A stretch of DNA of 22,878 bases, from the NCBI GenBank assembly GCA_003990745.1, contig RBNI01001351.1:1-22878 (forward strand). Direction: 5' to 3'. Positions 1 through 10,442 of this stretch are shown piece by piece; the stretch's first letter is position 1; each line of letters opens with the position of its first letter. Below the pieces are notes generated by a model, which ran no database searches, was not told the origin of the DNA, and worked only from the letters and a program-made list of their open reading frames with translations. The translations under genes were made by a program, and so were the position numbers. The DNA comes from Jimgerdemannia flammicorona (taxonomy: Eukaryota > Mucoromycota > Endogonomycetes > Endogonales > Endogonaceae).

Positions 1-1140
1 TATTGAAAGGGAACCTAGACTATATAGGCCAAAACCCTCCCCCACCACCCACCAAGCACTGCCCCCCCATTAACCTAGGCTAGCTATTGTCCAGCAGCTC
101 GACCATACCAGGCACAGCAGGGCCTATGTTGGCCTGCACCTCATTCTGCACACCATGCTCTCCCTACCACCAGGGGAAACCCAACCATACGCCAATGACC
201 GAAAGCGCATGTCTGAGAACCCAATGTATGTACAAGACCATGCCCGAGCCGAATAGAATAGCCCCTGCTACCCCAAAGAGAATGACAGGCAAAGAAAAAA
301 CTCTCATCAAAGCACAACACGGTGGGTAGGGCCTGGTTCTCCCAGTTGAGGTGAGTAAAGGACTTATACGTGAGGCGGGAGGAAACCCCCAATACCCCAC
401 TACTCAAGCCTGCAGGCCTTGATCATGTTGCCATGTCAACTCCCAGTTCCAGTTGAGTGCAGCCAAGACGCCTGAAATGGGTAGCCTCAGGCCCCCCGAC
501 CCCCCCTGATGACTGGGGCCTCACCCCGCTATCTGCCAAAAGAAGCTGAGAGTGTCACCTACTACCTAACTGTGCCGCACCAATCAAAAGGCCCCACTGA
601 AGCAGCACCTGCCCCAGCCCTGACGACTGCCCCCAGCCTGGCACCCCACTGGTTCACCATTATCGCCCTTCCTCCTATCTGTGACGGCCATCTCCCCTCC
701 CATCCTGACATCACCCGAAAAGCAGTCACCTACGCCAGAACTGTGCTCGCTGGGAAGCTCGCCAAAGCCAGAGGGTCCCACCACAGGCACCGAGGACCTG
801 CAGGTAACCTACACTGAGCACTTGACGCCCAAGGTCGGCCGACTCCCTACGTAGCCCAAGACACACCGAGACAGCACCTTGTTGGCGACGGCAAAAGGAA
901 GAAGGTGCTGCACCAAAACAGATGTACTTCAGATGCAGCCGAAGGCACCAGAAACCGTGAAAAAGTGGAGAAGACACTGATCCGACACCGATAAAGGGGC
1001 AACTCATCACCATTGCCCTCCTCCCGCCATGCCCATGCAGGCACAGCAAACCAACCCGAGATAGAGGGGGTAATAATAGGGGAAAGGGGACTCAGAAGAT
1101 TGCCTACCAAACCTTGTGACCGGTAAGGTAGCAGAGAAAG
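1..1140. other. GC-richer island, no intact gene recognised
   Basis: This block has many CpG dinucleotides, long C runs and few TAG/TAA clusters, unlike the next 21 kb, so it appears to have escaped the mutation process seen there. No reading frame reaches a convincing gene. The plus-strand frame from 509 stays open for 102 codons and, after one stop, continues fairly open to about 1,110; it is rich in Pro, Ala and Thr with no motif I know. On the minus strand, 400-164 encodes a hydrophobic stretch that could be a membrane-segment remnant, but it ends at a stop. It may be unmutated host sequence or a GC-rich part of another repeat. Confidence 0.5.
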
Positions 1141-1149
1141 AAGCTGATG

Positions 1150-1982
1150 ACTTTCTTTATTGTCAATGACAATATCTGGTACTCTATTATATTGATGATA
1201 TTACTACAGAACTCTGTTTATATATTTACTATAAAATAATAGATCCTTAGTCACTAATATAGAAGAGATATCTTGTCATAGACTAGTAGTCATTTAAGTC
1301 TCTGGTCCAATCAGTATTATATGTACCAGATATCCAGATATCATTGCTTTTACTATTGCTTCTGCTTAATCTAATATCACTGCTATCTAATGTAAGTATA
1401 TAGTATACTGATTTCTTTAGATATCTGAAAATTCTCTTGATTACTGACCAGTATAAGTTATCATAGTATGAGCAATACTGTACTACTTTATTGATGATGT
1501 AAGATATATTAGGCCTTATTCCAAGCATGAGATATATAAGGGAACCAACTACTTGTCAATAGGAAATATTTTTGGTGAATATTATTCTCTATAGAAGTCT
1601 CTATCAGAGTACTCATAGGCTTATATTTACTCATATTGAGATATTTGAGGATGACTTTAGTATATGTTTCTTATGAGAGATGTATGGCATATATATTCCT
1701 ATTATATATAATTGATATCTCCAAAAGGAAGGATATATCACCTATGTCAGTTATTTTGAATTCTTGGCATAGGACTTCTTTGACTCTATTAAGTCTATTC
1801 TTGCTGACAATAATAATTATATCATCAACCCATATGCTAATGAATACTATATCATTATCATAATACTAGACATATATGTAATTATCTCCTTTATAACATA
1901 TGAATCTATTGTTAAGGAGATGTTTATCAATTCTTTTATTTCATAGCTATACTACTTACTTGATGTCATATAATCTCTTGAA
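1150..1982 (-). pseudogene. Ty1/copia reverse transcriptase-RNase H fragment
   Basis: Read on the minus strand in a single frame from 1,982 down to about 1,150, this is the C-terminal half of a copia polymerase. In order it shows an LYDIK block (the LYGLKQ region), an IWVDDI block containing the catalytic Asp pair, an EFKITDIGD block, the RPNISY motif just after 1,528, and an RNase H start around NTDWTRDLND near 1,290, then a decayed SST-like block. Many in-frame stops sit where Gln or Trp is expected, as in RIP. It is cut at the 5' side by the element B LTR at 1,983 and at the 3' side by the composition boundary near 1,140. No gag, protease, integrase or LTR of this element is visible, so it is a relic. 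Confidence 0.85.
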
Positions 1983-2940
1983 TGCAGGTTAATATTCATA
2001 CTAATGGTCATTATTCCAATAGGTCTCATAGGTGGTTATAAACTATTATAAGTTTATCAGCAAGGTTGGTAGAGTGATTAGAGCTGACAGAGATCCTTGG
2101 CTAGAGGTCATGTTAGTATTAGAGAGATTATTATCTTCTGCTTTATCATTATTGAACTAAATTATATTATAGATATCCTTTATAGCATATCTAACTTGAG
2201 GCATTTGCAGAATATGGTCATTGGGGTATAGGAAAATTCTGTCTATAGTTTAAATATACTTGATATACTTGTAGTTGAGTTCTTATAATATATTATCAAT
2301 TTGGCTATAGGATAGGATAGCAACCATTTCAGTAGTAGTAACTCAGAGTTAGAGAATAAAGATACTATACTTATAAAAGAGTTCTTAGTATTTACAAGTA
2401 ATAAGTTTCTAATATTGAGATATCTGGATAATATCTATATCATAGTAGTGTTCAACTATATCTTTTAGGAGGCAGCTGATCTGATAGTAGCTTGAGATTT
2501 GTCTGATTTGGTAGGCCTCACTAAGTATGTTCAAGATATTTATTGGGCTTCCACAAAGTAGAGGGGTGCCAGACTATGGATATTTATAAGGGGCAGAGGG
2601 GGTGTGACTCAGTTAATAATGACATTCCAAATGTCAGCACAGATATGGTTATAGATCTTGATGGTTATGGTTATATATATTGTCCAAGAGTTATAGTTAT
2701 TTATTTTGTTTATTGTAGTTCTCTATTTCGATATATCTGAGTGCTCAGTATATATATGTATATTTGGTTCTAATTAGTAAGATTCTATTTATGTAAATCT
2801 TATATTCTGTGACTTCAAGTTGACTTAGCTTTGTACTCTGTGACTTTGATTTAACTCAGCTTTATGATCTTATATATAATTTCCAGATTTGTTCTAAGGG
2901 TGATGTGTGATTTCAGTGGCTTAGAGATTGTATACTTACA
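1983..2940 (-). repeat. Element B 3' LTR
   Basis: This 958-bp copy aligns colinearly with 19,352-20,294 (943 bp) from TG at the left edge to TTACA (TTATA in the other copy) at the right. In an ~86-bp sample starting near 2,040 I count about ten differences, all transitions. This copy carries more of the T/A states, so it looks more heavily mutated than its partner. A TATAAATA box lies inside on the minus strand. The exact left edge is uncertain by a few bases because the alignment fades through transitions. Confidence 0.65.
2581..2588 (-). promoter_or_regulatory. TATA box in element B 3' LTR
   Basis: On the minus strand TATAAATA follows a C-rich tract (CACACCCCCTCTGCCCCT). The whole ~30-bp block is almost unchanged in the partner LTR at 19,950, although the surrounding sequence differs by many transitions. 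It is a candidate core promoter; U3 would lie above it and R-U5 (~570 bp) below. Confidence 0.5.
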
Positions 2941-2954
2941 ACTCTCTCCTTCTT
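2941..2954 (-). other. Element B polypurine tract
   Basis: Directly next to the LTR edge, the minus strand reads AAGAAGGAGAGAGT and then the LTR starts with TGTAA. A purine run immediately upstream of the 3' LTR is the expected plus-strand primer of an LTR retrotransposon. It fixes both the orientation of element B and this LTR boundary. Confidence 0.65.
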
Positions 2955-3395
2955 AGCTTTCAATATCCTCATTAAGGTCTTCTAATTTTGGTCTAGTGTT
3001 ATTATACTATTTAGATAGTCAAAAGTCTAATAATATCTATTTTTCTCAGAAAGTAGTATACTCATAGTATAGTTGCCTAATATATTAGATTTATATATTA
3101 AAGGATCATATATTCAATGCTATATGTCAGAAGTGATTTTGATATTATTTACTACTAGAGAATTTCCTCTAAAAAATCTTCTTAAATATCTATATCTTAT
3201 TTCTCATCAGTGATATGGGGAGAATAGACTGACTTTCAGTATTGCTATTTTTCTAGAGGGTCAGTATTCTTTTATCTTGACTTGCTGAGTTCTTGATTTT
3301 ATTCATGATAATTATAAGAGTACTTAATATTCAGAAGGAGTAATATATAGTATAGAACTAGTGGGTGTAGGAGTATTCAGATTTCAGTTGTTTAA
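2955..3395 (-). other. Element B 3' non-coding region
   Basis: Between the end of the chromodomain and the polypurine tract I see only AT-rich, stop-filled sequence without a recognisable domain on either strand. It probably combines the polyprotein C-terminal tail and 3' untranslated sequence. Confidence 0.4.
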
Positions 3396-4720
3396 GAAAT
3401 TATATTCTTGAACTAAGTTAGTGATATTCTGGAGATTGGTCTTGGGTTCCTATATCATATCATAGATTAGATAACCTTTCTATTTGACAATATATTCTGA
3501 ATGGTTCTTGTGACTGCATTTTTTGAGAATTTGTTCAACTTCATATTCTTCTTAGTTATTAATAATAACAGGTATAGGTGGTTCTGTAGTTTAGTTTGGG
3601 AATAGCTCATCATTATTTTCATTATATCACTTGAGATATTGAACATTGAAGACTGAGTGAATCTTAATAGTATCTAGTAGTGCCAATTTGTAGAAAGTTG
3701 AAGAGACTTGTATAATAACCTCTAATAGTCTAATGAATTTGCTGTTTAGCTTTATAAATAGTCTGTGCTTGAGGTTGTCAACCTGGTATTCTTGAATATC
3801 TAGTAGAACTTTTTCTTCAATGTCAAATATTTCTTCTCAGTAGTACTGATTAATATACTGTAACTGTTATTCTTGAGCTCAAAATAAATTCTCAATTGCA
3901 ATCTGGCTTTAGTTGTATATTCAGAGCTGGAATTCTTCAATGGCTTCAATAGTAAAGAGTTTATCAGTAGTTTGGATAAGTATCAGAGGAGTATTCAGGT
4001 TTTGTCCTATATTGGCAAAGAATTGAATTATTCCAAGAGAGGCTTGCTTGCTATTATTATAGACAAACTTGACTGTAGTAAGATATTTATGCCAATCATC
4101 TTGTCTATAGGAAATATAGTTCCTTAGCATTTATTCCAGAGTTTAGTTTATTCTTTCAGTTTGACTATCAGTCTCAGAGTAAAAGACTATAGATAGTATA
4201 AGTTTTGTTCTAAGGTATGCATGAAGGGCTTTCTAGAAGTAGCTGGTGAACTTCAGATCTTAGTTACTAATAATGATCTTGGAAAGACTATGATAGTAGA
4301 AGATATTGTCAAACAAGAGTATAACAATGTCTGGTGCAGTTGTAGTGGTGGTAGTTGGCATAAAATAGGCTTATTTGCTGAGATAGTCTATGAAGACAAT
4401 AATTGTATATTTTCTATTCTTAGTTTAGGATAGTTGTATAATAAAGTCTATAGAGATTTATTTCCAATTAATAGATAGTACTAAGATAGAGTGGAGTATA
4501 CCAGGTTTTGCTAGTATTAAGAACTTATTATATTGATAGATATTATAGAAAGTAATGTAGATCTTTAGCTGATCTGCCATATAGAGCCAATAGAAGTTTT
4601 GGGAAATAACTATAGGGGTATTATGACATTCGAATAAGATAGTCCTTTAGAGATCTTGATTGTTAGGAACATACAATCTATTCTTATAGTATATAGCATT
4701 ATCCTTTAGTTAGTATTAAT
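3396..4720 (-). pseudogene. Element B integrase with C-terminal chromodomain
   Basis: Minus-strand reading gives a zinc-binding-like N-terminus (NRLYVPNNQDL, ILFECHNTP near 4,640), a core starting SIDFI near 4,455, a second block SNxDLKFTSY where the catalytic Asp has become Asn, and the third block with QTER before 4,130. The best preserved part is 4,130-3,921 (RNYISYRQDDWHKYL, AYNNS-like). A C-terminal module (KVLLDIQEYQVDNLKHRL, SVFNVQYLK) leads into a chromodomain at about 3,553-3,400: EEYEVEQIL, SEYIVK, KGYLIYDM, EP, LQN. Two conserved Trp positions of the chromodomain are TAG stops, a G-to-A change. In chromoviruses this domain directs integration to heterochromatin; here it cannot function. 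Confidence 0.8.
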
Positions 4721-4763
4721 GATACTGGGTATGCTTATCAATATCATTACTGTTTAGGATTTC

Positions 4764-5270
4764 TTAGAGTGCTTGAGCTTCTTTATTATCAGCATATACT
4801 GTAGTGATTTGTTCTATGATAGAGTTGGTAACCAAGGTGAGAGTTTGGATAACTTCTTTAATTGGTGGTCTGGAGATTATATCAGTAATAATATTTTCCT
4901 TACTAGAGTGATACTGGATTTCATAGTCAAAGTTGGTAAGGACTTTCATCCATTTGGCTTACTTTTGAGAAAGAGTAGTCTGAGTCTTGATATTGACTAA
5001 TAATTTGTAGTTTATCAATATGATGAAGTGTACTCTTTTTAGATATGGTTGCTATTTAATCATGGTGTCTATGATAGCTAATATTTTTTCCTCATAAGTT
5101 GCATAGTTGATTTTGGTATTGTTGAATATTTGGAAATAATAGGCCACAGGGTATTCTTCTTGCATGAGTACTGCTCCAAGAGCTAGGTCAGAGGCATCAG
5201 TAGTAACCTCATAAGATAAAGTAGGATATGCCACTTGAAATACTAGAGTGATTATCAAGATATCTTTCAG
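4764..5270 (-). pseudogene. Element B RNase H
   Basis: The frame at 5,258-5,052 shows LSYEVTTDASDLALGAVLMQ with the first catalytic Asp in TDAS, then NYATYEEKILAIID with the Glu region. The frame at 4,949-4,764 shows FDYEIQYHSSKENIITDIISR, the decayed KENVVADALSR end block. The two pieces are in different frames with stops between them. This is the RNase H of the gypsy polymerase, between RT and integrase as usual for the group. Confidence 0.85.
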
Positions 5271-5399
5271 TGCTTAAAAAGCTATGTCTTGTTCAGATCT
5301 CCAATTTATAAGATTGTTGAAGTCTTTTTCTTACTTTGTAGTCCAGAGCGGTTCTTCTTTCTTGCTATACTTGGTTATTTGAGTAAGAGTAGTAGTGAT

Positions 5400-6440
5400 C
5401 TTGGTGAAGTTGATAACAAATTGCTGATAATAGTTTGCTAGTCCTAGGAATGACTAGAGGTCCTTTAGCTTCTTAGGTCTGGGCTATTCCTTAATTGTAA
5501 AGATTTTGCTGAGATTTACTTTGATTTTATTGAGTATGACAATTTGTCCAAGAAATTGAATTTCCTTCAGAAGAAATTCACATTTGCTGAGTTTTACAAA
5601 GAGTTAGTTTTTGTGAAGCTTCAATAGTATTAGTTCGATATTCCTCCAGAGTTTTACTGAAGACTAGGATGTTGTCAATGTAGACAACAACAAATTTGTC
5701 TAGATATAGGTATAGGATAGTATTCATCAGTATCTGGAAGGTTGCAGAAGCATTAGTTAAGCCAAAAGAGTATAACTAAGAACTTGAAATATTCATAGTG
5801 AGTTTGAAAGGCTGTCTTGTAGATATCTTCTTCTTTTATAGCAATTTGCCAATAGCTATTTCACAGATCAAAAGAGCTTATAAATTATGGGTTGGTAAGT
5901 CTATCAAATATTTCATCAATTTGAGGTAGTGGGTAACAGTTCTTGATAGTCTATTCATTGAGATCTCTATGATCAATATATATTTACAGATCTTCTTCTT
6001 TCTTGATAACAAAGAGAACTAGTGTACTATAGGGTAATATACTGGATCTAATGAATCCTTATTCTAGGAGTTCATCAATCTCTTTTTTGAGTGTATTGAT
6101 TTCTCTAGGAGATATATGATAGATTGACTTAAAGGCAGGCTTGGCATCTAAGATAGTCTTGATGGCATGGTCTACTGCTTGTTTAGGTAATAGGCCTTTT
6201 AGGAGTTTTTTTAAGAATATGTCTCAGAATTTCTAGAGTAATGATCTAACATAGCTATCAACTTTGGAAAAGTCTTCTTTAATATTCTTAGGTTCTCCTT
6301 TGGATAAGCAGATAGAGATAGCAAATAGAGGGCATTTCTTGGCTAATTTCTTAAGTTATAGCTTATTGATATAGGTGATCTTTGGTCTAAGATCACTAGA
6401 ACTGAGTGGGTCTTTTTTGCCTTACAGTTTGAAATTATAG
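5400..6440 (-). pseudogene. Element B reverse transcriptase, catalytic site mutated
   Basis: Minus-strand translation gives gypsy RT blocks in order: AKPAFKSIYHISPREI, LKKEIDELLE, GFIRSS, LVLFVIKKEEDL, IYIDHRDLNE, TIKNCYPLPQIDEIFDRL, and after frame changes [17 protein letters not shown]. The catalytic box at 5,682-5,671 reads Y-I-D-N instead of Y-I-D-D, a GAC-to-AAC change, so the enzyme is inactive even apart from its many stops. Upstream it runs directly from the protease; downstream it continues into RNase H. Confidence 0.85.
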
Positions 6441-6800
6441 TATCCTTTCTTGATAGTCAGAGAATGGTTTCTCCAATTGATCCTTATTTTAACCATAGAG
6501 TTCCAAGGATGATTTCATTGTTAGAAAGTGGTACAATATAAAGTATAACATATACTTAGTAGTCACTAATTTAGAAGGGTAGGTTGCAGACTTCTTTACT
6601 AATAACATGTGAGATTCCATTAGCTGTAGCAACTTCTTGAGTCTGTTGTACTAGAGAGGTCAGGACCTTGAGTCTGTTGGCTATTTCTTTATTGATGAAG
6701 TTGCCTGAGGCACTATTGTCTATTATGATCTTGATAGGTGCTCTATTGATAAAAGCTTAGAGTGTAAGCAGTTTGTCTGATCCAATAGTAGTGATTTCAG
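6440..6800 (-). pseudogene. Element B aspartic protease
   Basis: At 6,720-6,697 the minus strand encodes D-N-S-A-S-G-N-F, which aligns to the retropepsin active site D-S-G-A-S-G-N-F with two G-to-A changes (Ser to Asn, Gly to Ser). It is followed by INKEIANRLKV and, about 50 codons later, an EIILGTLWL block matching the conserved ILG region near the protease end. The position between dUTPase and RT is clear. The altered active-site loop would abolish proteolysis. Confidence 0.75.
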
Positions 6801-6984
6801 TTATAAGAGCTTTCCTTCTATTAGTTCTTCTTTGGGTCAGTTCATTGACACAAGAGAAGCAATTATCAATTATTCAGAAAGAGTACATTCTAATACCATA
6901 GAGACATTAGCCACTCAGTACAAATCCATCTTCAATTTTCTTATAGAATTATTCTTTTTTACTTACAGTAGGTTGGGCTGGGGT

Positions 6985-7340
6985 CTTGTTTGATAAGCCA
7001 AATCCTTTGGATTCTCAGATGGTAGACAGTAGTTCAGAGACTTCCTTAACTATCAAAGTTGATTCAATTTTCTTGAATAGGATCTAAGTGATACAGAAAC
7101 CAATGGAGATCTTGAAGGATGTCCAACTATAGTTTTGGATGAGGATAATGATTTTGTCTGTATAATCTTCATCAATGATTCCTCCTTCTACTGAGAGTTC
7201 TTTTAATGCTAGACTACTGTAATAGTATATCCTTTCAATATATCCTTCAGAAATTTGAATACTAATCTCTATATAGACTTGCTTGACTTCTCAGTTAGAA
7301 ACTGTGGCTTCAGCTATATATAGGTCATATCCAGCTGCTT
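6985..7340 (-). pseudogene. Element B dUTPase domain (between zinc knuckle and protease)
   Basis: dUTPase hydrolyses dUTP to dUMP and pyrophosphate, keeping uracil out of DNA copies. One minus-strand frame contains all five trimeric dUTPase motifs in order with normal spacing: A-G-Y-D-L-Y at 7,335-7,318; YYSSLA (from an RSSLA-type motif 2); VEGGIIDEDYTD at ~7,191-7,156 with the catalytic Asp and the Tyr; CIT-stop-ILF (motif 4); and ESKGFGLS (motif 5). Departures from the family pattern are mostly C-to-T or G-to-A: Arg to Cys, Ala to Thr, Gln to stop, Arg to stop, Gly to Glu, Ser to Leu. It follows the gag zinc knuckle and precedes protease, the same order as in betaretroviruses. There are three in-frame stops, so it is inactive now. 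Confidence 0.85.
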
Positions 7341-7439
7341 TTTGACTTTCTTGGTTGGGGCCTTGGCATTTTGCCTTAACTTGACAAAGTTCAGTATTTT
7401 GGTAGTCAGATTGTTGAGATAATGCAGAGTGATAACAGT

Positions 7440-9941
7440 TGCTCATGTTGCTGTTTAGGATTTTTAGTTAAAGTAGGCACTGACTATGTATCCTGTCTTT
7501 TAGTAATAGAAGTATGCTCTGCTTCTTCAAAGTTTGTTTCTTTCTCCTTCAGTTAGTTTCTTAAAGGTACTTAGCTGAGTGGGTTTATGATTTCAGAGTA
7601 TTCAAGTAGTAGATATAGAGGGAGCTTGGGATGCTTCATGTTTGGGTTCTTCATTCTTAGTCTAAATTTTTTTCTTATTATTGAATTGTCTTCAAGGCAG
7701 AATTGGTCTAGCTGTTAGAATTCACTTGACCATAGTCATGATTCTTATCAGGTACTATTGTTGGTAATTACAATCAGCTGGGCATCCTTGTTCTTAGATC
7801 TTCCTTATAAGCTATTTGGGTAGTATATTGAATAAATAGTCTGCTCTTGTACCATTTCACACTTCATTATTGGCAATGTATCCTAGGCCAATAGTGTTCA
7901 AGAGTGACTCAAGTTTTGTATAAAAGGTTTTCAAATTTCTCTTTATTATATATATCAAATTTGAGGCTGCAGAGATTAGCTTGAGATTTGGCAATTAGAG
8001 TTTTACTGTAATATTGGATAATTTTGAGTTGTTTGAGTCCAGGAACTATAGGATAATTTCTATATCCTAGAGTATTATTTGCTGTACTCTAGGCAATGAC
8101 TGCAGATCAGGTGTTCTATGTGAGGGATTTTTCAGAAAGAGTTTGCCACCATTCTTTGGCAGATCCTCAGAAGAATGTAACAACTCAATAAATATAGGCC
8201 ATAGTAGTAGCAAAGAGTTATTCCAGAGTGTAGTCTTAATTGTTCCTCAGAAAGCAGTCAGCAGCTTGCTCATTTGTCCATTGGTTGACTTCAAAATTGG
8301 TATCAACTATATAATGAAGCTTTGGACTTCTTGTGTAGTACCAATGAAGATAGGTAGGCTCAGACTTTTAGTTAGTTGGGCTTGTTCAGCTAAGGCAGTA
8401 ATAGTTGCTACCATTATGGCTATCTGAACTGTAAGGTCTAGAATCTGTTGATTTGTCATGTTGTTTACTAGAGGCAGTTGGACTACTGATAGTAGTGTTA
8501 CTGGTATGACTTGCAGTACTAGTACAGAGTATGATGGTATCCTTTGAGTCTATGTAAGTTGCTGGAGTAACTGTTGTGGGTCTGGAGTAAGAACTTGATA
8601 GATAGCTATCTGTTATACTGTAGGTGTATTTTGTCCTAAAAAGAGTGTATCTTTTTCAGTAATATATCTAAGATTGAATTCACTGAGATACTCTCCCTTC
8701 TCTTCACTTTGGTCTCTATATAATTGGATTTGCTCAGTATCAAAGTAGATAGTATCAGTTATATATCAGATTTCAGATAGACTTAATTTAAGAGTTTGAT
8801 CTGGTTCAGTATTGGGTTTAGTTTCAGAAAGGACTATAGCTGGGCCTACTTCTGGTTTAGGGTCAGATTGTTGATGGAGAGTTTCTCTGGCTTCTTCTTT
8901 AAGAATATAGTAGGCCTTGCAATTTTGGAAGTAGTAGTATAAGACAGTCTTGGTTCTGGTATAATAAAAGTCAGTAGAGTTGAGCTACTTGGCTACAGAT
9001 GCTTGGGCTTTATAAGGAATTAAGGCTAGAAAGACAGCTGTCAGTTGTTCTAGGTTTCTTGAATTTGTAGAGCTAATAAAACTCTTATTAAGAAGAGTAA
9101 AAGAGGCCTTTTATAAGACCTTCTTCATCTTGACTTGTGGGATGTAAAGTAAGGAGTTCTGTATTAGAGTTTTGCCTATCTGCTAATTTAATTGGAGTAC
9201 TTCTTTTTATAAATAAAGTCTGTCCCACTTATTGTAGATGTAGAGGTCAAATTGTCCTTATATTAGGTTCAATTATCTTCAGATTATTGGATAGTTCAGA
9301 ATAAATTCCAATTTAGAGGTTGGGCTTTATACCAACTTATAGGAATTCTTATAAGGTTTGTAGTAGGGTGAGGAAGTATCTTGAAGTAGAATTGGATTAT
9401 AAACCACTGCTATCAAGTTGTAAGAGAGTTACTTATAAAAGTACCATTATATAGTTCTAAAAGGGTTTTCTGAATATTCTGGATATTCTGAAAGACTATT
9501 TTCTTTTGGTCAAGATCAATTTTATATAGAGTACATCCTCTATTCCTATTGATTTCAAAATCAGGTTGATATCTCAACCAAAGTTCTTTTTCAGACTTAT
9601 TCTGGATGTTTAGGATTTTCCATATTTCAGAAAGTTTAAGAAACTAAGACTAGCTTAGTTGAATTGGCATATTACTGCAGACAATATCCAATTAGGAAAT
9701 TTCATGATGTGGTTAGGAGTGAGACCTAATAGAGAGCAGATTTACTTAAGAGTAGTTTGTGAGTTATTAAATAGATTTATTTACTATTCATAATATTACT
9801 ATACTAGGAGTAGTTGTATAAAGGAATATTGTGGGGAAGTGTTCAGAAGTTATGTTTGGATTGTTTTTGTCTGAGTTTCTGAGGTCTGAGAGAGGGGATA
9901 TTTATACTAATAGGAGGCTATCTGGACTATATTGAATATAG
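7440..9941 (-). pseudogene. Element B gag, main part
   Basis: The frame is broken, but blocks of plausible gag are readable on the minus strand. Examples are a Pro/Glu-rich stretch (SDPKPEVGPAIVLSETKPN) near 8,870; TDTIYFDTEQIQLYRDQSEEK near 8,730; an ITALAEQAQLTKSL helix near 8,370; NFEVNQWTNEQAADCFLRN near 8,270; and GSAKEWW at 8,166-8,146, typical of capsid. At 7,514-7,473 a CCHC zinc knuckle survives only as Y-F-Y-Y-stop-K-T-G-Y-I-V-S-A-Y: cysteines and histidine became Tyr through TGT-to-TAT and CAT-to-TAT changes. The part from 9,300 to 9,941 shows no domain I recognise. Element A interrupts this gene at 9,941. Confidence 0.65.
9938..9941. repeat. Candidate target-site duplication of element A (left copy)
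   Basis: ATAG precedes the TGTCAC start of the LTR here, and ATAG follows the other LTR end at 18,793-18,796. A 4-bp match in AT-rich sequence is weak alone. It agrees with LTR ends defined independently by the repeat alignment and the TG/CA termini. Confidence 0.5.
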
Positions 9942-10173
9942 TGTCACATAGTGGTTGCTGAGTCCTCCAAATATGCCAGATTCTCTTCAAGATATATCTC
10001 TTAGACTAACTCAAGTTTGTTATAAGTAAGTTCTTATTGGAGTGCCTTCCCAAGGTCTTATAGTCCTCAAACTTCTTATCTTTAACTATCTTGTTATCTC
10101 TTAGATTACTTGCAAGAAAGTGTGTGTAAGTGAACTGAATTGACTGACTTTATTTCAGAGGAAATAAGAGAGG

Positions 10174-10181
10174 TATTTATA
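10174..10181 (-). promoter_or_regulatory. TATA box in element A 3' LTR
   Basis: TATAAATA on the minus strand, about 235 bp from the LTR's downstream end, is preserved in the partner LTR at 17,449. It places the U3 reading frame upstream of the transcription start. In this LTR it has no element sequence left to transcribe. Confidence 0.5.
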
Positions 10182-10302
10182 CAAAATATAATTCAATGGT
10201 TGCTAAGATATAAAGCTAAATATAAATTCCAATAACTAAAATAAAATGCCAGGACAGAAAAAACTATTAAGTTCTAGGGTTGGCACTGATGGTTGTACAG
10301 GT

Positions 10303-10436
10303 TCAGGATACTGGTATAATTTGGTATCATATCAGAATGCTGGTGCAGGCATTATTCAGTGTTACATCAAAATACTGGTGCTAGAACAATTCTGCATCAC
10401 CTCAGAATGCCAGTGCTGGCATTATCCAGTATAACA
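10303..10436. repeat. 35-bp tandem repeat in element A 3' LTR
   Basis: About 3.8 copies of a unit starting TCAGAAT and containing a GCCAGTGCTGGCA-like palindrome start at 10,303 (short copy), 10,332, 10,367 and 10,402. The array ends six bases before the stop codon of the U3 reading frame in this coordinate system, so on the coding strand it lies directly after the gene. The same array with the same unit starts occurs at 17,577-17,710. Confidence 0.8.
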
Positions 10437-10442
10437 AGAGAC

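Noticed and set aside
164..400. Minus-strand hydrophobic frame that could be a transporter segment.
   Set aside because: Only 78 codons with no continuing exon and no certain family motif; a few Gly/Leu/Ile-rich turns are not enough for a call.
509..817. 102-codon plus-strand frame in the GC-richer island.
   Set aside because: Low-complexity Pro/Ala/Thr/His composition without domain, and competing minus-strand frames of equal length over the same bases.
2008..2945. Repeat pair 1,983-2,940 and 19,352-20,294 considered as a plain duplicated host segment.
   Set aside because: A polypurine tract lies directly against the inner edge of one copy, TG/CA-like ends fit, and gypsy domains in the right order lie between them.
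10303..10436. Regular 35-bp repeats considered as a CRISPR array.
   Set aside because: Units are directly adjacent without unique spacers and sit within a eukaryotic-type LTR.
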